Made by a program: the position numbers and the translations under genes
Shown: positions 36,253 through 46,502 of the stretch, piece after piece
How positions within the stretch are numbered: the stretch's first letter is position 1
How the letters are laid out: every line of letters starts with the position of its first letter
NCBI GenBank assembly: GCA_030442055.1
Contig: JAUJEB010000001.1
Location: 496,001 to 560,000 of the forward strand
DNA: 64,000 bases
Direction: 5' to 3'
DNA from: Agaribacillus aureus
GTDB taxonomy: Bacteria > Bacteroidota > Bacteroidia > Cytophagales > Cyclobacteriaceae
Notes under the pieces: generated by a model
The model's database searches: none
What the model saw: the letters and a program-made list of their open reading frames with translations, nothing else
Told to the model about the DNA's origin: nothing

Positions 36253-38400
36253 TTATGGCACCAACAGCTTAAAGTATTTGAACTTTTGATTGAATTGTAT
36301 CTTACCAAAATAGATACCATGGTCCATGTCACCAATAAAAATTGACAAGTGGGAACTATCATTTTTTTGCTCTTCACAATAGACTGATTTCACCAAACTT
36401 CCATTGGAATTGTACAATAGTACTGTGATTTTAGATCGAAAACCGACAGGGTATCGAATTTTAGCATAATTTCCTGTTACGGGATTAGGACATATGACAA
36501 TTTCTTCATTTGCCATTATCGGATCCTCGGCTAAATGAGTTATGATATAGGAATTAATCCTGTATATTGACAGGTCTTCACATGGGCCCTCAGATGCGTC
36601 CTTTATAACGAGCACCGTATCTTTCTCAACTGTAAACCCCTTAAATTGTTCTCCCAAAGGCACATTCACATTGATGGTATCGCTCTTTGGTTTTATCACG
36701 GACAGTTGAACATCAACTACGCCATATAGGTCTCCTTGCCCATTCCGCAGAGAATCAAAATACATGCCTTTTTGTTTTCGATATTTGCCTGCAATCAACA
36801 GACTGTCTCCTTCACAAATCGAATAGTTAGCGGAGGTATGTCTCGGTTTTTCTTCTTTGATTATAAGGGTTTGATTCGCTGCCACATTACGCATCACCTG
36901 CTTAGCCCCTCCCATCCAGTATACCTCCAGACTATCTATTTTTTGTACATTTTTCAATCCAAAATGAGTGATTGTCGAATTATGAGACATATAGCTGGAG
37001 CCTCCGTCTACTTCTCTAATCAGCAATTCGTTATTCACATAAACCTTGACTTTACTACCTATGCCATCCTTATTACTGTATATTCCATTCAATTTCACCT
37101 TTAGCCAATTCTGCTTATCATTATGGTCATTTCGTTGTAGTATCACACCCTTTGAAAAATCTATTGCTCCGGGATTTTCAGGTATTACGCTAATAGCAAA
37201 ATCAACATCTCCATCGTTATCATAATCAGATAGGGCTAATCCGCGACCATGGCCCTTACTTATATGCTGATCTTCTGAGATATCGACAAATTGATTCTCT
37301 CCGTTTCCCTCAAAAAGAAGTGTCGCTTCAGGAATAGGTGCGGGAATAAGATTTCCATTTACCACTAATAAGTCGAGGTTAGTATCATTATTATAATCTA
37401 AAAATGCAGCGCCCCAACTGGTTAATTCGGAAATTTGTACCCCAGCCTTGCCGGCCATTTCCCTATACCATAAGGCATTATCTACTTTATTGTGCAATAA
37501 GTTATCTCTCATATCTGTGATATAGTAATCAAAGTCCCCATCCTTATCGTAATCACCAATAGCCACTCCCATACCATTTATCCCATAATCCATATTAGCT
37601 TTCTTTGCCTCATCTGTAAATGTATAATCGGATTCATTGATAAAAAGAGAATTTGGGGAATAGAGATAGCCAAAGTCATTAGCAATTAAGATATCCATAT
37701 CAGAATCCGCATCCACATCGGTAAATGCAACTGCTAATCCTGCCCCCTGATCTGTCACTTTGGCTAAAGAAGCTTTATTTACAAATTTATTATTACCCAG
37801 GTTTTCATATAAAAAGTTAGGAATTGTTTTTTCAATATTAGAATCAAATGGCAGTTTCCCACCGTAATCCACATAATTACATACATAAATATCGAGCAAT
37901 CCATCCCGGTTATAATCACCAAGCGAGGCTGACGTGCTCCATGCTTTTTCGGTTATACCTGCCGACGCCGAAATATCACTGAATGTACCATCTGCATTGT
38001 TTAACAACAATAAATTCGAAAAGTCGGTGTCAGTTGTTACAAACAAGTCCTTGTAGCCATCATTATTGATATCTCCGGCAACTACTCCTCTGGTAAAGAT
38101 GCTTGCTACTTTCGATAACCCGGCATCTGCAAGGACGTCGGTAAATGTGCCATCTCCGTTATTTTTATATAACTTATCTTCAGCTTTTCCCCCGGTGATA
38201 TATAAGTCCTCATAGCCATCATTATCATAATCAAAAAAAGCAAGTCCTCCCCCCATGGTATGAATATCTTCATAAATATGTTTGATGCCGGCTTTGTCAC
38301 TCACATGGCTAAATCCCTGAGCCACAAGAAGCTGCTGCATAAGCAAAAGAGAAAATAAGCATATTACGAACCCTATATTTCTAATATTCATTATCTTCAT
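36253..38400 (-). CDS. FG-GAP/VCBS repeat protein with ASPIC/UnbV domain and type IX sorting tail
   Basis: The 715-residue protein has a signal peptide (IGFVICLFSLLLMQQLLVAQ) and then a beta-propeller of FG-GAP/VCBS repeats. Calcium-binding loops such as FDYDNDGYEDLYITGG, GDINNDGYKDLF, GDYNRDGLLDIYVCNYVDYG and SDYDNDGDVDFAI fill about residues 30-430. An ASPIC/UnbV domain follows (NWLKVKLNG...IREVDGGSSYMSHN, about 435-530; SLEVYWMGGAKQVM). The end (IVICPNPVTGNYAKIRYPVG...GIYFGKIQFNQ) is a type A type IX secretion sorting domain. The protein should be exported to the cell surface. Paralogues often accompany SusC/SusD loci; their function is undefined. It lies just beyond the terminators of the second SusC/SusD operon. 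Confidence 0.9.
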   Translation of the reverse strand: MKIMNIRNIGFVICLFSLLLMQQLLVAQGFSHVSDKAGIKHIYEDIHTMGGGLAFFDYDNDGYEDLYITGGKAEDKLYKNNGDGTFTDVLADAGLSKVASIFTRGVVAGDINNDGYKDLFVTTDTDFSNLLLLNNADGTFSDISASAGITEKAWSTSASLGDYNRDGLLDIYVCNYVDYGGKLPFDSNIEKTIPNFLYENLGNNKFVNKASLAKVTDQGAGLAVAFTDVDADSDMDILIANDFGYLYSPNSLFINESDYTFTDEAKKANMDYGINGMGVAIGDYDKDGDFDYYITDMRDNLLHNKVDNALWYREMAGKAGVQISELTSWGAAFLDYNNDTNLDLLVVNGNLIPAPIPEATLLFEGNGENQFVDISEDQHISKGHGRGLALSDYDNDGDVDFAISVIPENPGAIDFSKGVILQRNDHNDKQNWLKVKLNGIYSNKDGIGSKVKVYVNNELLIREVDGGSSYMSHNSTITHFGLKNVQKIDSLEVYWMGGAKQVMRNVAANQTLIIKEEKPRHTSANYSICEGDSLLIAGKYRKQKGMYFDSLRNGQGDLYGVVDVQLSVIKPKSDTINVNVPLGEQFKGFTVEKDTVLVIKDASEGPCEDLSIYRINSYIITHLAEDPIMANEEIVICPNPVTGNYAKIRYPVGFRSKITVLLYNSNGSLVKSVYCEEQKNDSSHLSIFIGDMDHGIYFGKIQFNQKFKYFKLLVP

Positions 38401-38431
38401 TAAGGTAAGATTTAAAAAATTACATAGTAAT

Positions 38432-38463
38432 AAAAAAGGGCCGACTCTCCCGAAACGGCCCTT
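38432..38463 (-). terminator. Rho-independent terminator, second of a tandem pair
   Basis: On the minus strand AAGGGCCG (38463-38456) pairs with CGGCCCTT (38443-38436), and TTTT continues directly after it. It lies between the end of the SusC/SusD operon and the FG-GAP gene, only about 30 bp before that gene's start codon. Confidence 0.85.
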
Positions 38464-38492
38464 ATTCCGGCTTTTATAAAAAAAGCGCTAAC

Positions 38493-38523
38493 TTAAAAAA
38501 ATTGGCGATACCAATGCTATCGC
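38493..38523 (-). terminator. Short terminator overlapping the stop codon of the DUF4998 gene
   Basis: On the minus strand GCGATA (38523-38518) pairs with TATCGC (38510-38505) across a seven-base loop, followed after CCAA by a run of seven T. The stem begins within the last codons of the 38517-39746 gene. It is weaker than the terminator that follows. Confidence 0.5.
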
Positions 38524-39746
38524 GACCAAAAAGTAAATTCACTTAGGTTTGCAACCGTTTCGTTTCCGTCAATAGGGCGCGTAGGTACTATTCTAATGTA
38601 CCTGTAATTGGCAGTATTGGCTTTGTTAAATTCCACCTCGATAGTTTTATCATCGGCATTGTTGGTTACCTGATGCAATTTCACCCAGCCTTTAGCTACA
38701 GCATCCGCTTCCCACTCAGCGATGGTTCCGTCTTTGATATTAGCAGTTGTCGCTGTCATAATATCTCCACTGAATCCCCAAATTTGCAAATCGGCTGGTT
38801 GCCTGCCTCCACAACACCCTGGTCTTCCATCCAATCTAAATTTTCCGGGTTTGGCATCGTCTGTACCTAAATCAAAGGTCATCACAAACGGATAGTCACT
38901 GTCTCCCCCATCTCCATTACTATGCCACAAATTAGTCCAATCAGCTACCTGATCATCAAACAAACTTGCATATCCACCTGCATCCGCATGCCCGTCACCT
39001 GCATCACCTGCCAACAATACGGGAACCATAATACCTTTATCCATTTTGTACAAATCGAATGTAGTTTCAGTAGGCAATGCCTCGAAAACTTCGATGGCAT
39101 TTTCGGTCGGCTTGTAGATACTTGCAACAGTGATTTTTCCACCTAATTTATAACTGTCAATGGGTGTTTCAGAATCTTCATTGGTGACAGTTACGACCTG
39201 CTCGGTACCTGTAGCATCTTCATATTTCAGTATGGTTTCAATGGCTCCCTCAGCCGGATCCGACCAGAGGATGTTGGCGGTACCATCAAAAGATGCGCTT
39301 ACGGTAGGTGTTCTGTTGAGCAAGGTAGCCCTGTAGTTGTCTCCGTAAACTTTAGCTCCTAATTCGGTCCGGATGGAACTTCCACCATTCTGATCCATTA
39401 AATACAGATCAAAACTATATTCGCCTTCCTCCAATTGCAAATCAAATTGAATCGTATCTTTCCCGTTTTTAGTTCTGACGACATCAAATTCATGTTTAAC
39501 TAAACCATCAGTGGTTTCAAGCAGTCCTTTGCTGATCTTCGGGTCCGCATTCAAAGCAACCCAAAAGCGCAACTTCTCAAAACCAGGTGCGGTAAAGACT
39601 GAATCCGGTCGCCCAATGTATATCGTTTCACCTTTCAATGTAAATTCCTCAAAAGTTTCTTCCACGGTATCACATGCTATTATTGCCATGGAAAACAGGA
39701 ACACATATATCCATTTATTAGCTATCAAAATTTTCATAACTTTCAT
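38517..39746 (-). CDS. DUF4998-type PUL lipoprotein with C-terminal discoidin-like domain
   Basis: The 409-residue protein has a lipoprotein signal (SMAIIAC, Cys25). The N-terminal part (GETIYIGRPDSVFTAPGFEK, then LRFWVALNADPKISKGLLET) is the pattern of DUF4998. The C-terminal half (WSDPAEG onwards; YPFVMTFDLGTDDAKPGKFRL, NYRYIRIVPTRPIDGNE and a terminal LSEFTFW) is a galactose-binding F5/8-like (discoidin) fold. Such proteins take the SusE/SusF position and probably bind glycan at the cell surface. It is the last gene of the second SusC/SusD operon, 13 bp after the DUF4959-type gene. The ligand is unknown. A start at 39737 is equally likely. Confidence 0.8.
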   Translation of the reverse strand: MKVMKILIANKWIYVFLFSMAIIACDTVEETFEEFTLKGETIYIGRPDSVFTAPGFEKLRFWVALNADPKISKGLLETTDGLVKHEFDVVRTKNGKDTIQFDLQLEEGEYSFDLYLMDQNGGSSIRTELGAKVYGDNYRATLLNRTPTVSASFDGTANILWSDPAEGAIETILKYEDATGTEQVVTVTNEDSETPIDSYKLGGKITVASIYKPTENAIEVFEALPTETTFDLYKMDKGIMVPVLLAGDAGDGHADAGGYASLFDDQVADWTNLWHSNGDGGDSDYPFVMTFDLGTDDAKPGKFRLDGRPGCCGGRQPADLQIWGFSGDIMTATTANIKDGTIAEWEADAVAKGWVKLHQVTNNADDKTIEVEFNKANTANYRYIRIVPTRPIDGNETVANLSEFTFWSR

Positions 39747-39759
39747 TTAAACCTAACAA

Positions 39760-40980
39760 TCATTCTTCTATTTGTCCAAAGAATTCCAGTTCATTGATGT
39801 GCATAAACGTACCACCACTCCAGCTTTCCAGGGTAACAAAACGTATATAACGTATTGGTGGAGCGTCTATAGGCAATATGTATTCCTCGCCGTCAGCTGC
39901 TTCTGCAATGTCTTCTGAACTAAGTTGTCCCAGGGGTAATCCTGAAGGTTTTACCACTTCACCATTTTCTACCAGTTTCACCCAACCCTCAAGTGAGGTT
40001 CCGTCATTACCAGGCAATTCGGTAATTCCCCATAATTCAAAACGTCTGGGGTTTCCATGTCTATACTGCCAATTATTTACGCGCTGAAAAAATTTGAATC
40101 TGCTCAATTTAGCCTTTACCCCGAGGTCGATAGAAAACATTTGCCAATATCTATCATAAGGAGGTATGGCAGGTCCATCGATATTTGCTGTGGTATGAAG
40201 TCCCCTATTCCAAATAGTATAATTATTATCCCATAATCCTTCGACGCTTGTACCCCATGCCGGTGGTTCATCAGAAGGGAAATTCAAATTTTTAAAATTT
40301 TCCTTATCAAGTTCAACCTCCAGTAACGGGAGTATATCTGCCTTAATGGTATCTGTTATGTTATCCCAGCGGTCAATAGCAACCACACCAAAAGTATTCA
40401 ACGTAATTGGAAACCCTCTATAAACATGGAATGACTCCTCGTCGCTATCAATAAATGCAGATTGTTGATAAATAAGATTACCATTTTCATCTTTGGCGTA
40501 TAAAAGTAATTCAGCTTTTACATTTTCCTTATTGTCATATTTCAGCCTTACACCTCCAAAATCTTCTACAAGTTCAAAACTGCCGAAAAGAATATCTATC
40601 GGAGCAGTCAACGGTTCAATGGTTACCTTAACTGCGGCAGATCTATTGTCGCTTCGATCGACTGTTACCAATTCCACATCCTGTACCTGCCCACTTTTAA
40701 GCCCATCAATTTCCACAAAACTCTTGTAAATTGAGGATCTGGCGGTGACTTGGTTTCCATTTCGGGTAAAGGCGGCTTCAACGAAAAAGGCATCGTTGTC
40801 CTCGGGTACTTTATATGAAATTCTGGCACCTCCGGGTAAATTGGCAACACTTACCTCCGTCACCGTTCCTGGAATCGTATTATCTTTAACCAATGGCCCT
40901 CTTTCCTCTTCCTCACAGGATGACAATACAATTCCAAAACAAAATATCGTAATTATGCAATTTATTATTTTGCTTTTCAT
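39760..40980 (-). CDS. DUF4959/DUF5126/DUF5000-type PUL lipoprotein
   Basis: The 406-residue protein has a lipoprotein signal (GIVLSSC, Cys22). Three domains are suggested. A DUF4959-like Ig fold comes first (about 30-130: TEVSVANLPGGARISYKVPE). A DUF5126-like domain follows (about 130-235: VEDFGGVRLKYDNKENVKAE). The C-terminal DUF5000/discoidin-like domain covers about 240-406 (LWDNNYTIWNRGLHT, RYIRFVTLESWSGGTFMHIN, ELEFFG). Proteins of this build sit next to SusD in many Bacteroidota loci and are taken to bind surface glycans. It is 25 bp downstream of the second susD and 13 bp upstream of the DUF4998 gene. Confidence 0.85.
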   Translation of the reverse strand: MKSKIINCIITIFCFGIVLSSCEEEERGPLVKDNTIPGTVTEVSVANLPGGARISYKVPEDNDAFFVEAAFTRNGNQVTARSSIYKSFVEIDGLKSGQVQDVELVTVDRSDNRSAAVKVTIEPLTAPIDILFGSFELVEDFGGVRLKYDNKENVKAELLLYAKDENGNLIYQQSAFIDSDEESFHVYRGFPITLNTFGVVAIDRWDNITDTIKADILPLLEVELDKENFKNLNFPSDEPPAWGTSVEGLWDNNYTIWNRGLHTTANIDGPAIPPYDRYWQMFSIDLGVKAKLSRFKFFQRVNNWQYRHGNPRRFELWGITELPGNDGTSLEGWVKLVENGEVVKPSGLPLGQLSSEDIAEAADGEEYILPIDAPPIRYIRFVTLESWSGGTFMHINELEFFGQIEE

Positions 40981-41005
40981 GATTTTTTAATTTAAAAATT
41001 GAAAT

Positions 41006-42907
41006 TTACCAACCAGGATTTTGGACCAGATTTGAGTTGGCCACAATATCGGCCTCGGCAATTGGCCATAAATAATCCCTGCGAAGGAACTTGTAAGTAC
41101 CAACTGGAATAACCCTGTAATAATCAGCTATATTGCTACCCCGCACATTCCACCCCCTGATATCGCTGTTCATAAATTCCGCTGCCCTTTTCCACCTTCT
41201 CAAATCCCAAAAACGCTGGCCTTCAAATACCAATTCAATCATTCTCTCCTGCTGAATAATTTCTCTTAAACCTTCCTTTGTAGCAGGTTTGGACGGATTG
41301 ATCGAAGCATTGGTCCACGACGCTACCACACCGTTTAAACCTGCCCGTTCCCGTACTCTATCAATCCACGTATATGCTTCTTCAGGGCCGGTGGATTCAT
41401 TCAGGGCTTCTGCATAAAGTAAATAAAGACCTGCTAAGCGGACAATGGGGAATGGATATGTACTTCTAGTATAACTATTAACTGTTGATTGTTGAATGTT
41501 TTCGTAATGGACCAACTTTTTAGCCCAATACCCACTCAAAGGATAACTTAATTCGTTCTCAAAACCGGCCCGTTCTCCTTTTTTTGCCTCCGGAAACAAA
41601 GCATCATCGTCTTCGGAGACACCATGCCCCATCCATATACCACGATCAAATCCAAGGGAAGCATAAAACCTTGGCTCTCTATGAAGGTTTAATTTTGCCG
41701 TTTCATAACCGACGTTCACGTAATGACGATGCGCTTCATCGACTACCTCAGTTTCATAGCGACTGTTATAATCATAATCGCTATCCTCATTAATAGGCAC
41801 GCCATTTTCAGAATAAAACATCTCAGCTATCCTTAAAGGCGGGGACCACCATGACTGTATACTACCAAGTGCCGCATCTTGTACACCAAGTGCTATTCTG
41901 GGTTGTGACCAATTTTGCAACTGTTCTACCGGAGAGGTTGAACTACCCCAAATCACTTCATCATTCCAGCGATCGGTCAAACTTCCTCTAATGGTCAATT
42001 TAGTAATAGTAGAATCAGACCAGGTATCAGCACCATCAGTAAATTCATACAATCTATGTCCTGCTGTTTCTGCTATTTCAATGGCTTGCTTACAGGCTTC
42101 TGCCGCTCGTGACCATTTTGATTCGTCAAAAGTACTATTGATTAACTCCTCGCCATTTTTCCCTTTAAAGGTAGGGTAGTCGGTATTTCCGTTAAATAAA
42201 GGGCTTGCTACCGTGACCAAGGTTCTTGCCTTGATAGCTGCGGCAACAGGAGCGGTAACCCTCCCCGATTGATCGATAGGGTCTTGAATTATTATTGGAA
42301 GATCCGGAATTGCCTCATCCAATAACTCCACTATATAATCAGCCACTTCATCTACCGGGTCTCTATGGATTCTAATAGCATCAATACCACTGCTTACTTC
42401 CAGGTTTTCCCTGATAATCGGAATAGGCCCATACATGCGCATAAGGTAGAAATGAAAGTAGGCTTTTAAGAATTTAGCCTCTGCAACCCATCTCGTTTTC
42501 TCAAAGTCCTCCAAATCAAACGGCTTATCCACGTTCTCCAGAAAAATATTACAATCACGTAAAGCAATAAACATATTGGAAACCGATCCGGTATTTCCCC
42601 AGAAGCCCAAAAGCGGACTCGCCACATTTTGCCCTCCTCTTGCGATGATACTTCCCCCCCAATCTCTTGACACACGATCATTTACGGCTATTTCATCACC
42701 GGCAATGATGGCGGGATTGCCAATGGTGGCATAAGGTGGTAAATAGCTATACAGCGTTGCCAAAAACCTTTCGGCGGCATCTCTTGTCTCAAAGGAATTT
42801 TCAATTACCGCAATATTGTCGGGTACTACATCTATAAACTTATCGCAGGAGGTGCTGCAAAAAATAAAGCTAAATACCGTTAGAAATTTTATACATTTTA
42901 GTCTCAT
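41006..42907 (-). CDS. susD-like: SusD/RagB-family lipoprotein of the second locus
   Basis: The 633-residue protein has a lipobox at Cys21 (FCSTSCDKF). Typical SusD segments are visible: FETRDAAERFLATLYSYLPP near the N-terminus, RWVAEAKFLKAYFHFYLMRM near 150, YPFPIVRLAGLYLLYAEALN near 500, and QERMIELVFEGQRFWDLRRW followed by a terminal NSNLVQNPGW. It should form the extracellular lid of the SusC transporter encoded 11 bp upstream. It has the ordinary length for the family. The ligand is unknown; no hydrolase next to it gives a hint. Confidence 0.96.
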   Translation of the reverse strand: MRLKCIKFLTVFSFIFCSTSCDKFIDVVPDNIAVIENSFETRDAAERFLATLYSYLPPYATIGNPAIIAGDEIAVNDRVSRDWGGSIIARGGQNVASPLLGFWGNTGSVSNMFIALRDCNIFLENVDKPFDLEDFEKTRWVAEAKFLKAYFHFYLMRMYGPIPIIRENLEVSSGIDAIRIHRDPVDEVADYIVELLDEAIPDLPIIIQDPIDQSGRVTAPVAAAIKARTLVTVASPLFNGNTDYPTFKGKNGEELINSTFDESKWSRAAEACKQAIEIAETAGHRLYEFTDGADTWSDSTITKLTIRGSLTDRWNDEVIWGSSTSPVEQLQNWSQPRIALGVQDAALGSIQSWWSPPLRIAEMFYSENGVPINEDSDYDYNSRYETEVVDEAHRHYVNVGYETAKLNLHREPRFYASLGFDRGIWMGHGVSEDDDALFPEAKKGERAGFENELSYPLSGYWAKKLVHYENIQQSTVNSYTRSTYPFPIVRLAGLYLLYAEALNESTGPEEAYTWIDRVRERAGLNGVVASWTNASINPSKPATKEGLREIIQQERMIELVFEGQRFWDLRRWKRAAEFMNSDIRGWNVRGSNIADYYRVIPVGTYKFLRRDYLWPIAEADIVANSNLVQNPGW

Positions 42908-42918
42908 GATAATTTTTT

Positions 42919-45900
42919 TTAAAATCCAATGTTTACTCCCAGGTTAACCACTCTTTGCAATGGGTAATTCAATCCATTACCTCCTAGTTCTGCGTCCCAT
43001 AATTTAAACCTGCTCCAAAGAGCAAGATTGGTTCCTGAAGCATATATTCTTACATTAGATATGCCCTTATCGTCCCGTTGATTGATAACATTATATCCTA
43101 TCTCGACTTGTTTTAATCGAAGAAAAGAGCCATCGCGCAGCCACCACGTACTTCTCCGAATGTTGTTTTCAACAATATCCGCAGAAAGCCTTGGCCATAA
43201 CGCGTAGGGGTTTCGGTTTTCTTCAGACCAATAATCATCAGCAAAAGCCTGTAATATTCCATTTTCACTCAAAACCCCATTACCACTTCCAACTGCGTTT
43301 ATACCAGCTTCCTGTATACTATTGACAAAAGGTCCGGTAGTGATCGGATTAATAAAGAAGGAGGTTTCGGCTAATCCCTGAAAGAAAATATTAAAATCAA
43401 ATCTTTTGTATCCGGCTGAAACACCAAAACCATAAGTGATTTTAGGAATGGTAGGCTTACCAATTGGAGCCTGGTCCAATGTAGTGATCACACCGTCACC
43501 ATTGAGGTCTTTGTATTTGATATCACCTCCTCCATAATCTATGCCGGGTGCACCAAATTGGGCCGGTGAATTCATTGCTTCCTCGTCATCCAGAAACAAC
43601 CGCTCTGCAATGTATCCCTGCGCGACAGTTACATTGTTCCCAACATTAGATCGCCATGGAGCACCAATTCCCTCAAAATTCGGTTCTTCAAACACAGAAA
43701 ATTCATTGTCCGCATATACAAAAGTGGTTCTGGCGGTAATCCAAAAATCGTTATTGAAATAGTGATTAACATCAAGAGAAGCATCTACTCCTTTGGCAAC
43801 AACCTCACCTACATTAGTTTGGAGCGGGGCTTGTAAACCTAAAGTAGATGGAATATCTGCCCTGTTTTGTAATATGCTGCTTCGTTTTTCATGGAAGGCA
43901 TCTACCCTGAATTGAATAGCATCATTATATAAATTAAGCTCCAGGCCAAGGTTAGCTTTCCTTGCCAGTTCCCAGGTAACCAATGGATTAGCATATCTGT
44001 TGATACGAACACCTGGAATTACATTATCAAATTCTCTTCCAAACCGGGCAGCATTTTGTCCACTGGTCAAATCAACTTCTGACAAATAAAAAAATCTGTC
44101 CTCTCTTGTATTACCTATTTTATCATTGCCAACCCATCCGAAAGAACCTCTTAATTTCAATCGGCTAATCATACCTAACCGGTCATCGAGAAATGGTTCA
44201 TTGGAAATTAACCACCCCACTCCGAAAGATGGAAAAAACCCAAACCGGTTATTCTCGGCAAATCTCTCTGAACCATTGTACCCAAAGTTGAATTCCGCAA
44301 AATACCTGTTATCATAGTCATAATTGTATCTACCGGCTAAGGTCAAATTTCTACCAGGTAATGAAAGCTGAACAGTTGTTGCATTTCCGTCCAGAAATTC
44401 GCGTGCGGTAAATACCAAAAGCCCGGAAACATTATGTTTTCCGGCAAATGTTTGATAATAATTCATGGCGGCTTCCATATAGAGTACCGAATTATTTATT
44501 CTGTTGCCACCAATCAAATCCAGCGCCTCATCTCCCGAACCCTGAGCGGTTCTTATCAGGCGATATTCTTCGGTAAAAGGGTCAAAACTGGAAATACGAT
44601 AAAAAAACGGTTGATAGGCCCTTCTGTTTTCAAAGAAAGATGTGCTATTGGCATTTCCTAAAAATCTGGCGCTTAACCCGGGTATAATAGAGCTTAAGTC
44701 TTGCTTAAATTCCAGCTGAACCAAGGAAAGCTGTCTTCTTGTATCTCTATAACCCCTCTGCAATTCTGCATATGGGTTAAACCACACAGGTGTATTACCG
44801 TTATCACCTCCCCCGGCAAAACCTAACAGCCCCCTGGGGGCCAGGCCATTTCCAAATACAATATGAGGAACACCTTGCAGGGATTGATCAGGGTCATAGA
44901 CGGCAGGAAAACGAACCGGGCTTGTTCGCACCGCGGCATTGTAAATTGCATTCCCTCCCTGTAGTGGTCCCCGATAATCATCGATGGTCGAATGCAACCT
45001 AACGATCATTTCCGTATTCTCATGCAAATCTATATTGACATTGGAACGCAACAGGTAACGCCTTAAATTGATGCCATTCGTAAAATTGTTTGTCTTATCT
45101 ACTTTCAATAACCCATTGTCCCTATTCAATGAACCTGCTACGTAATACCTCACTTTTTTTCCACCGCCCCGTACGTTGAGATTGACTCTGGTTGTCGATG
45201 CATAGTCTCTGAATAATTCTTCATACCAATCGGTGGCAGGGTACAAGTTAGGATTACCACTACGTATGGTTCCATTTATTTGCTCCTCGGTAAATGTCGG
45301 GAAGTCTCCGCGGGTTCTATTGGCCTCGTTCTGCAAACGCATATGCGTTACCGGGTCTGCCATGCTTACCAGTGATACAGGCTCACTAAGGGAGGTCTCA
45401 ATTCTTAAGTTTACCTTAGCCGGCCCCTCTTCACCCATTTTTGTGGTCACCAGGATAATGCCATTAGCACCCCTGGCGCCATAAATTGCCGTGGTTGTGG
45501 GATCCTTGAGTACTGAAAAGCTTTCAATATCATCAGGTTGCAGCCTGGCCAAATCATCAACCGTTAATTCTACTCCGTCAATTAAAATAAGGGGGCCGTT
45601 TTGCCCGTTAAAAGAGGCCACTCCCCGAACGAAAAACTGGGCATTATCCGCACCAGGTTCGCCACTGGTCTGGTAGGATACTACGCCTGCAACCCTTCCT
45701 GCAAGGGCAGTTGTCAGGTTGCTGGCCGGAATTTTTAGTTCGGAAGGTTTCACAGAAGACATGGCTCCCACCACACTTTCTTTCTTTTGCGTACCAAAAC
45801 CCACCACAACGATCTCCTCCAACTCCTCAATATTCGGAAGCAGTGTTACATTGACCTCAGTTCTGTTATCTATGGATATTTCTTCAGTGATGTATCCTAT

Positions 45901-46467
45901 ATAAGAGAAAATGAGGGCTGTCGCCGCATCGGGAACACTTAATTTGTAAGTGCCGTCGGTGTTTGTAATCACCCCAATTTCAAAATCCTTTACCTTGATA
46001 TTCACACCTGGCAACCCTTCACCATTTTCATCCGTCACTCTGCCGGTAATCGTCTTGTCATAATTTTCGTACTCAATATTGTGTAAATAGGGATCAAAAA
46101 GGTCTGTTTTTACGGAGACATGAATATTCTCATTGACCCTTCTGAATTTGAGGTTGCCATCTTTGGACATCAACATAAGTATTTGAGCCAGCGATTGGTT
46201 CCTTCCCTTTATATTGAACTGGTGGAATTTATTAATGACAGCGCTATTGTAAGTAAAACTGAATGTCGTTTTATCCTCCAAGTCTGTTAATGCCCTGTCC
46301 AAATTGACGTTCTCCCAATTTAAACTCACCCGAACGTCATGTATGCTTTCATTCTGAGCAGTTCCATTTCTCGCCAAAAGAAAGTTAAGCAAGAAGGTCT
46401 GGACAATTATACCAAACAGTACGTGCCTTGACATGACCAAAATTTGTCTTAGTAGTTTTTCATTCAT
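42919..46467 (-). CDS. susC-like: SusC/RagA-family transporter with STN signalling domain
   Basis: The 1182-residue protein is longer than the first SusC because it carries an N-terminal STN (secretin/TonB short) domain, about 42-115 (VRVSLNWENVNLDRALTDLE, then KTTFSFTYNSAVINKFHQFN). The STN domain is the part that talks to a FecR-type anti-sigma factor. A carboxypeptidase-like domain (ITGRVTDENGEGLPGVNIKV), a plug with SVLKDPTTTAIYGARGANGI and a large barrel ending LGVNIGF follow. Together with the FecR and ECF sigma genes upstream it forms a complete trans-envelope signalling chain, so uptake of the ligand probably induces the operon. The gene follows fecR after a 148-bp gap containing two strong hairpins. 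Confidence 0.96.
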   Translation of the reverse strand: MNEKLLRQILVMSRHVLFGIIVQTFLLNFLLARNGTAQNESIHDVRVSLNWENVNLDRALTDLEDKTTFSFTYNSAVINKFHQFNIKGRNQSLAQILMLMSKDGNLKFRRVNENIHVSVKTDLFDPYLHNIEYENYDKTITGRVTDENGEGLPGVNIKVKDFEIGVITNTDGTYKLSVPDAATALIFSYIGYITEEISIDNRTEVNVTLLPNIEELEEIVVVGFGTQKKESVVGAMSSVKPSELKIPASNLTTALAGRVAGVVSYQTSGEPGADNAQFFVRGVASFNGQNGPLILIDGVELTVDDLARLQPDDIESFSVLKDPTTTAIYGARGANGIILVTTKMGEEGPAKVNLRIETSLSEPVSLVSMADPVTHMRLQNEANRTRGDFPTFTEEQINGTIRSGNPNLYPATDWYEELFRDYASTTRVNLNVRGGGKKVRYYVAGSLNRDNGLLKVDKTNNFTNGINLRRYLLRSNVNIDLHENTEMIVRLHSTIDDYRGPLQGGNAIYNAAVRTSPVRFPAVYDPDQSLQGVPHIVFGNGLAPRGLLGFAGGGDNGNTPVWFNPYAELQRGYRDTRRQLSLVQLEFKQDLSSIIPGLSARFLGNANSTSFFENRRAYQPFFYRISSFDPFTEEYRLIRTAQGSGDEALDLIGGNRINNSVLYMEAAMNYYQTFAGKHNVSGLLVFTAREFLDGNATTVQLSLPGRNLTLAGRYNYDYDNRYFAEFNFGYNGSERFAENNRFGFFPSFGVGWLISNEPFLDDRLGMISRLKLRGSFGWVGNDKIGNTREDRFFYLSEVDLTSGQNAARFGREFDNVIPGVRINRYANPLVTWELARKANLGLELNLYNDAIQFRVDAFHEKRSSILQNRADIPSTLGLQAPLQTNVGEVVAKGVDASLDVNHYFNNDFWITARTTFVYADNEFSVFEEPNFEGIGAPWRSNVGNNVTVAQGYIAERLFLDDEEAMNSPAQFGAPGIDYGGGDIKYKDLNGDGVITTLDQAPIGKPTIPKITYGFGVSAGYKRFDFNIFFQGLAETSFFINPITTGPFVNSIQEAGINAVGSGNGVLSENGILQAFADDYWSEENRNPYALWPRLSADIVENNIRRSTWWLRDGSFLRLKQVEIGYNVINQRDDKGISNVRIYASGTNLALWSRFKLWDAELGGNGLNYPLQRVVNLGVNIGF

Positions 46468-46502
46468 AATTTAGCTATGTTAAAATGTAACAGTTTTAAT
46501 AG

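Noticed and set aside
36036-36377. Minus-strand open frame of 113 codons
   Set aside because: Its first half overlaps the FG-GAP gene in another frame and has no protein-like pattern; only the last 38 codons resemble an amidohydrolase end, so I call a remnant and not a gene.
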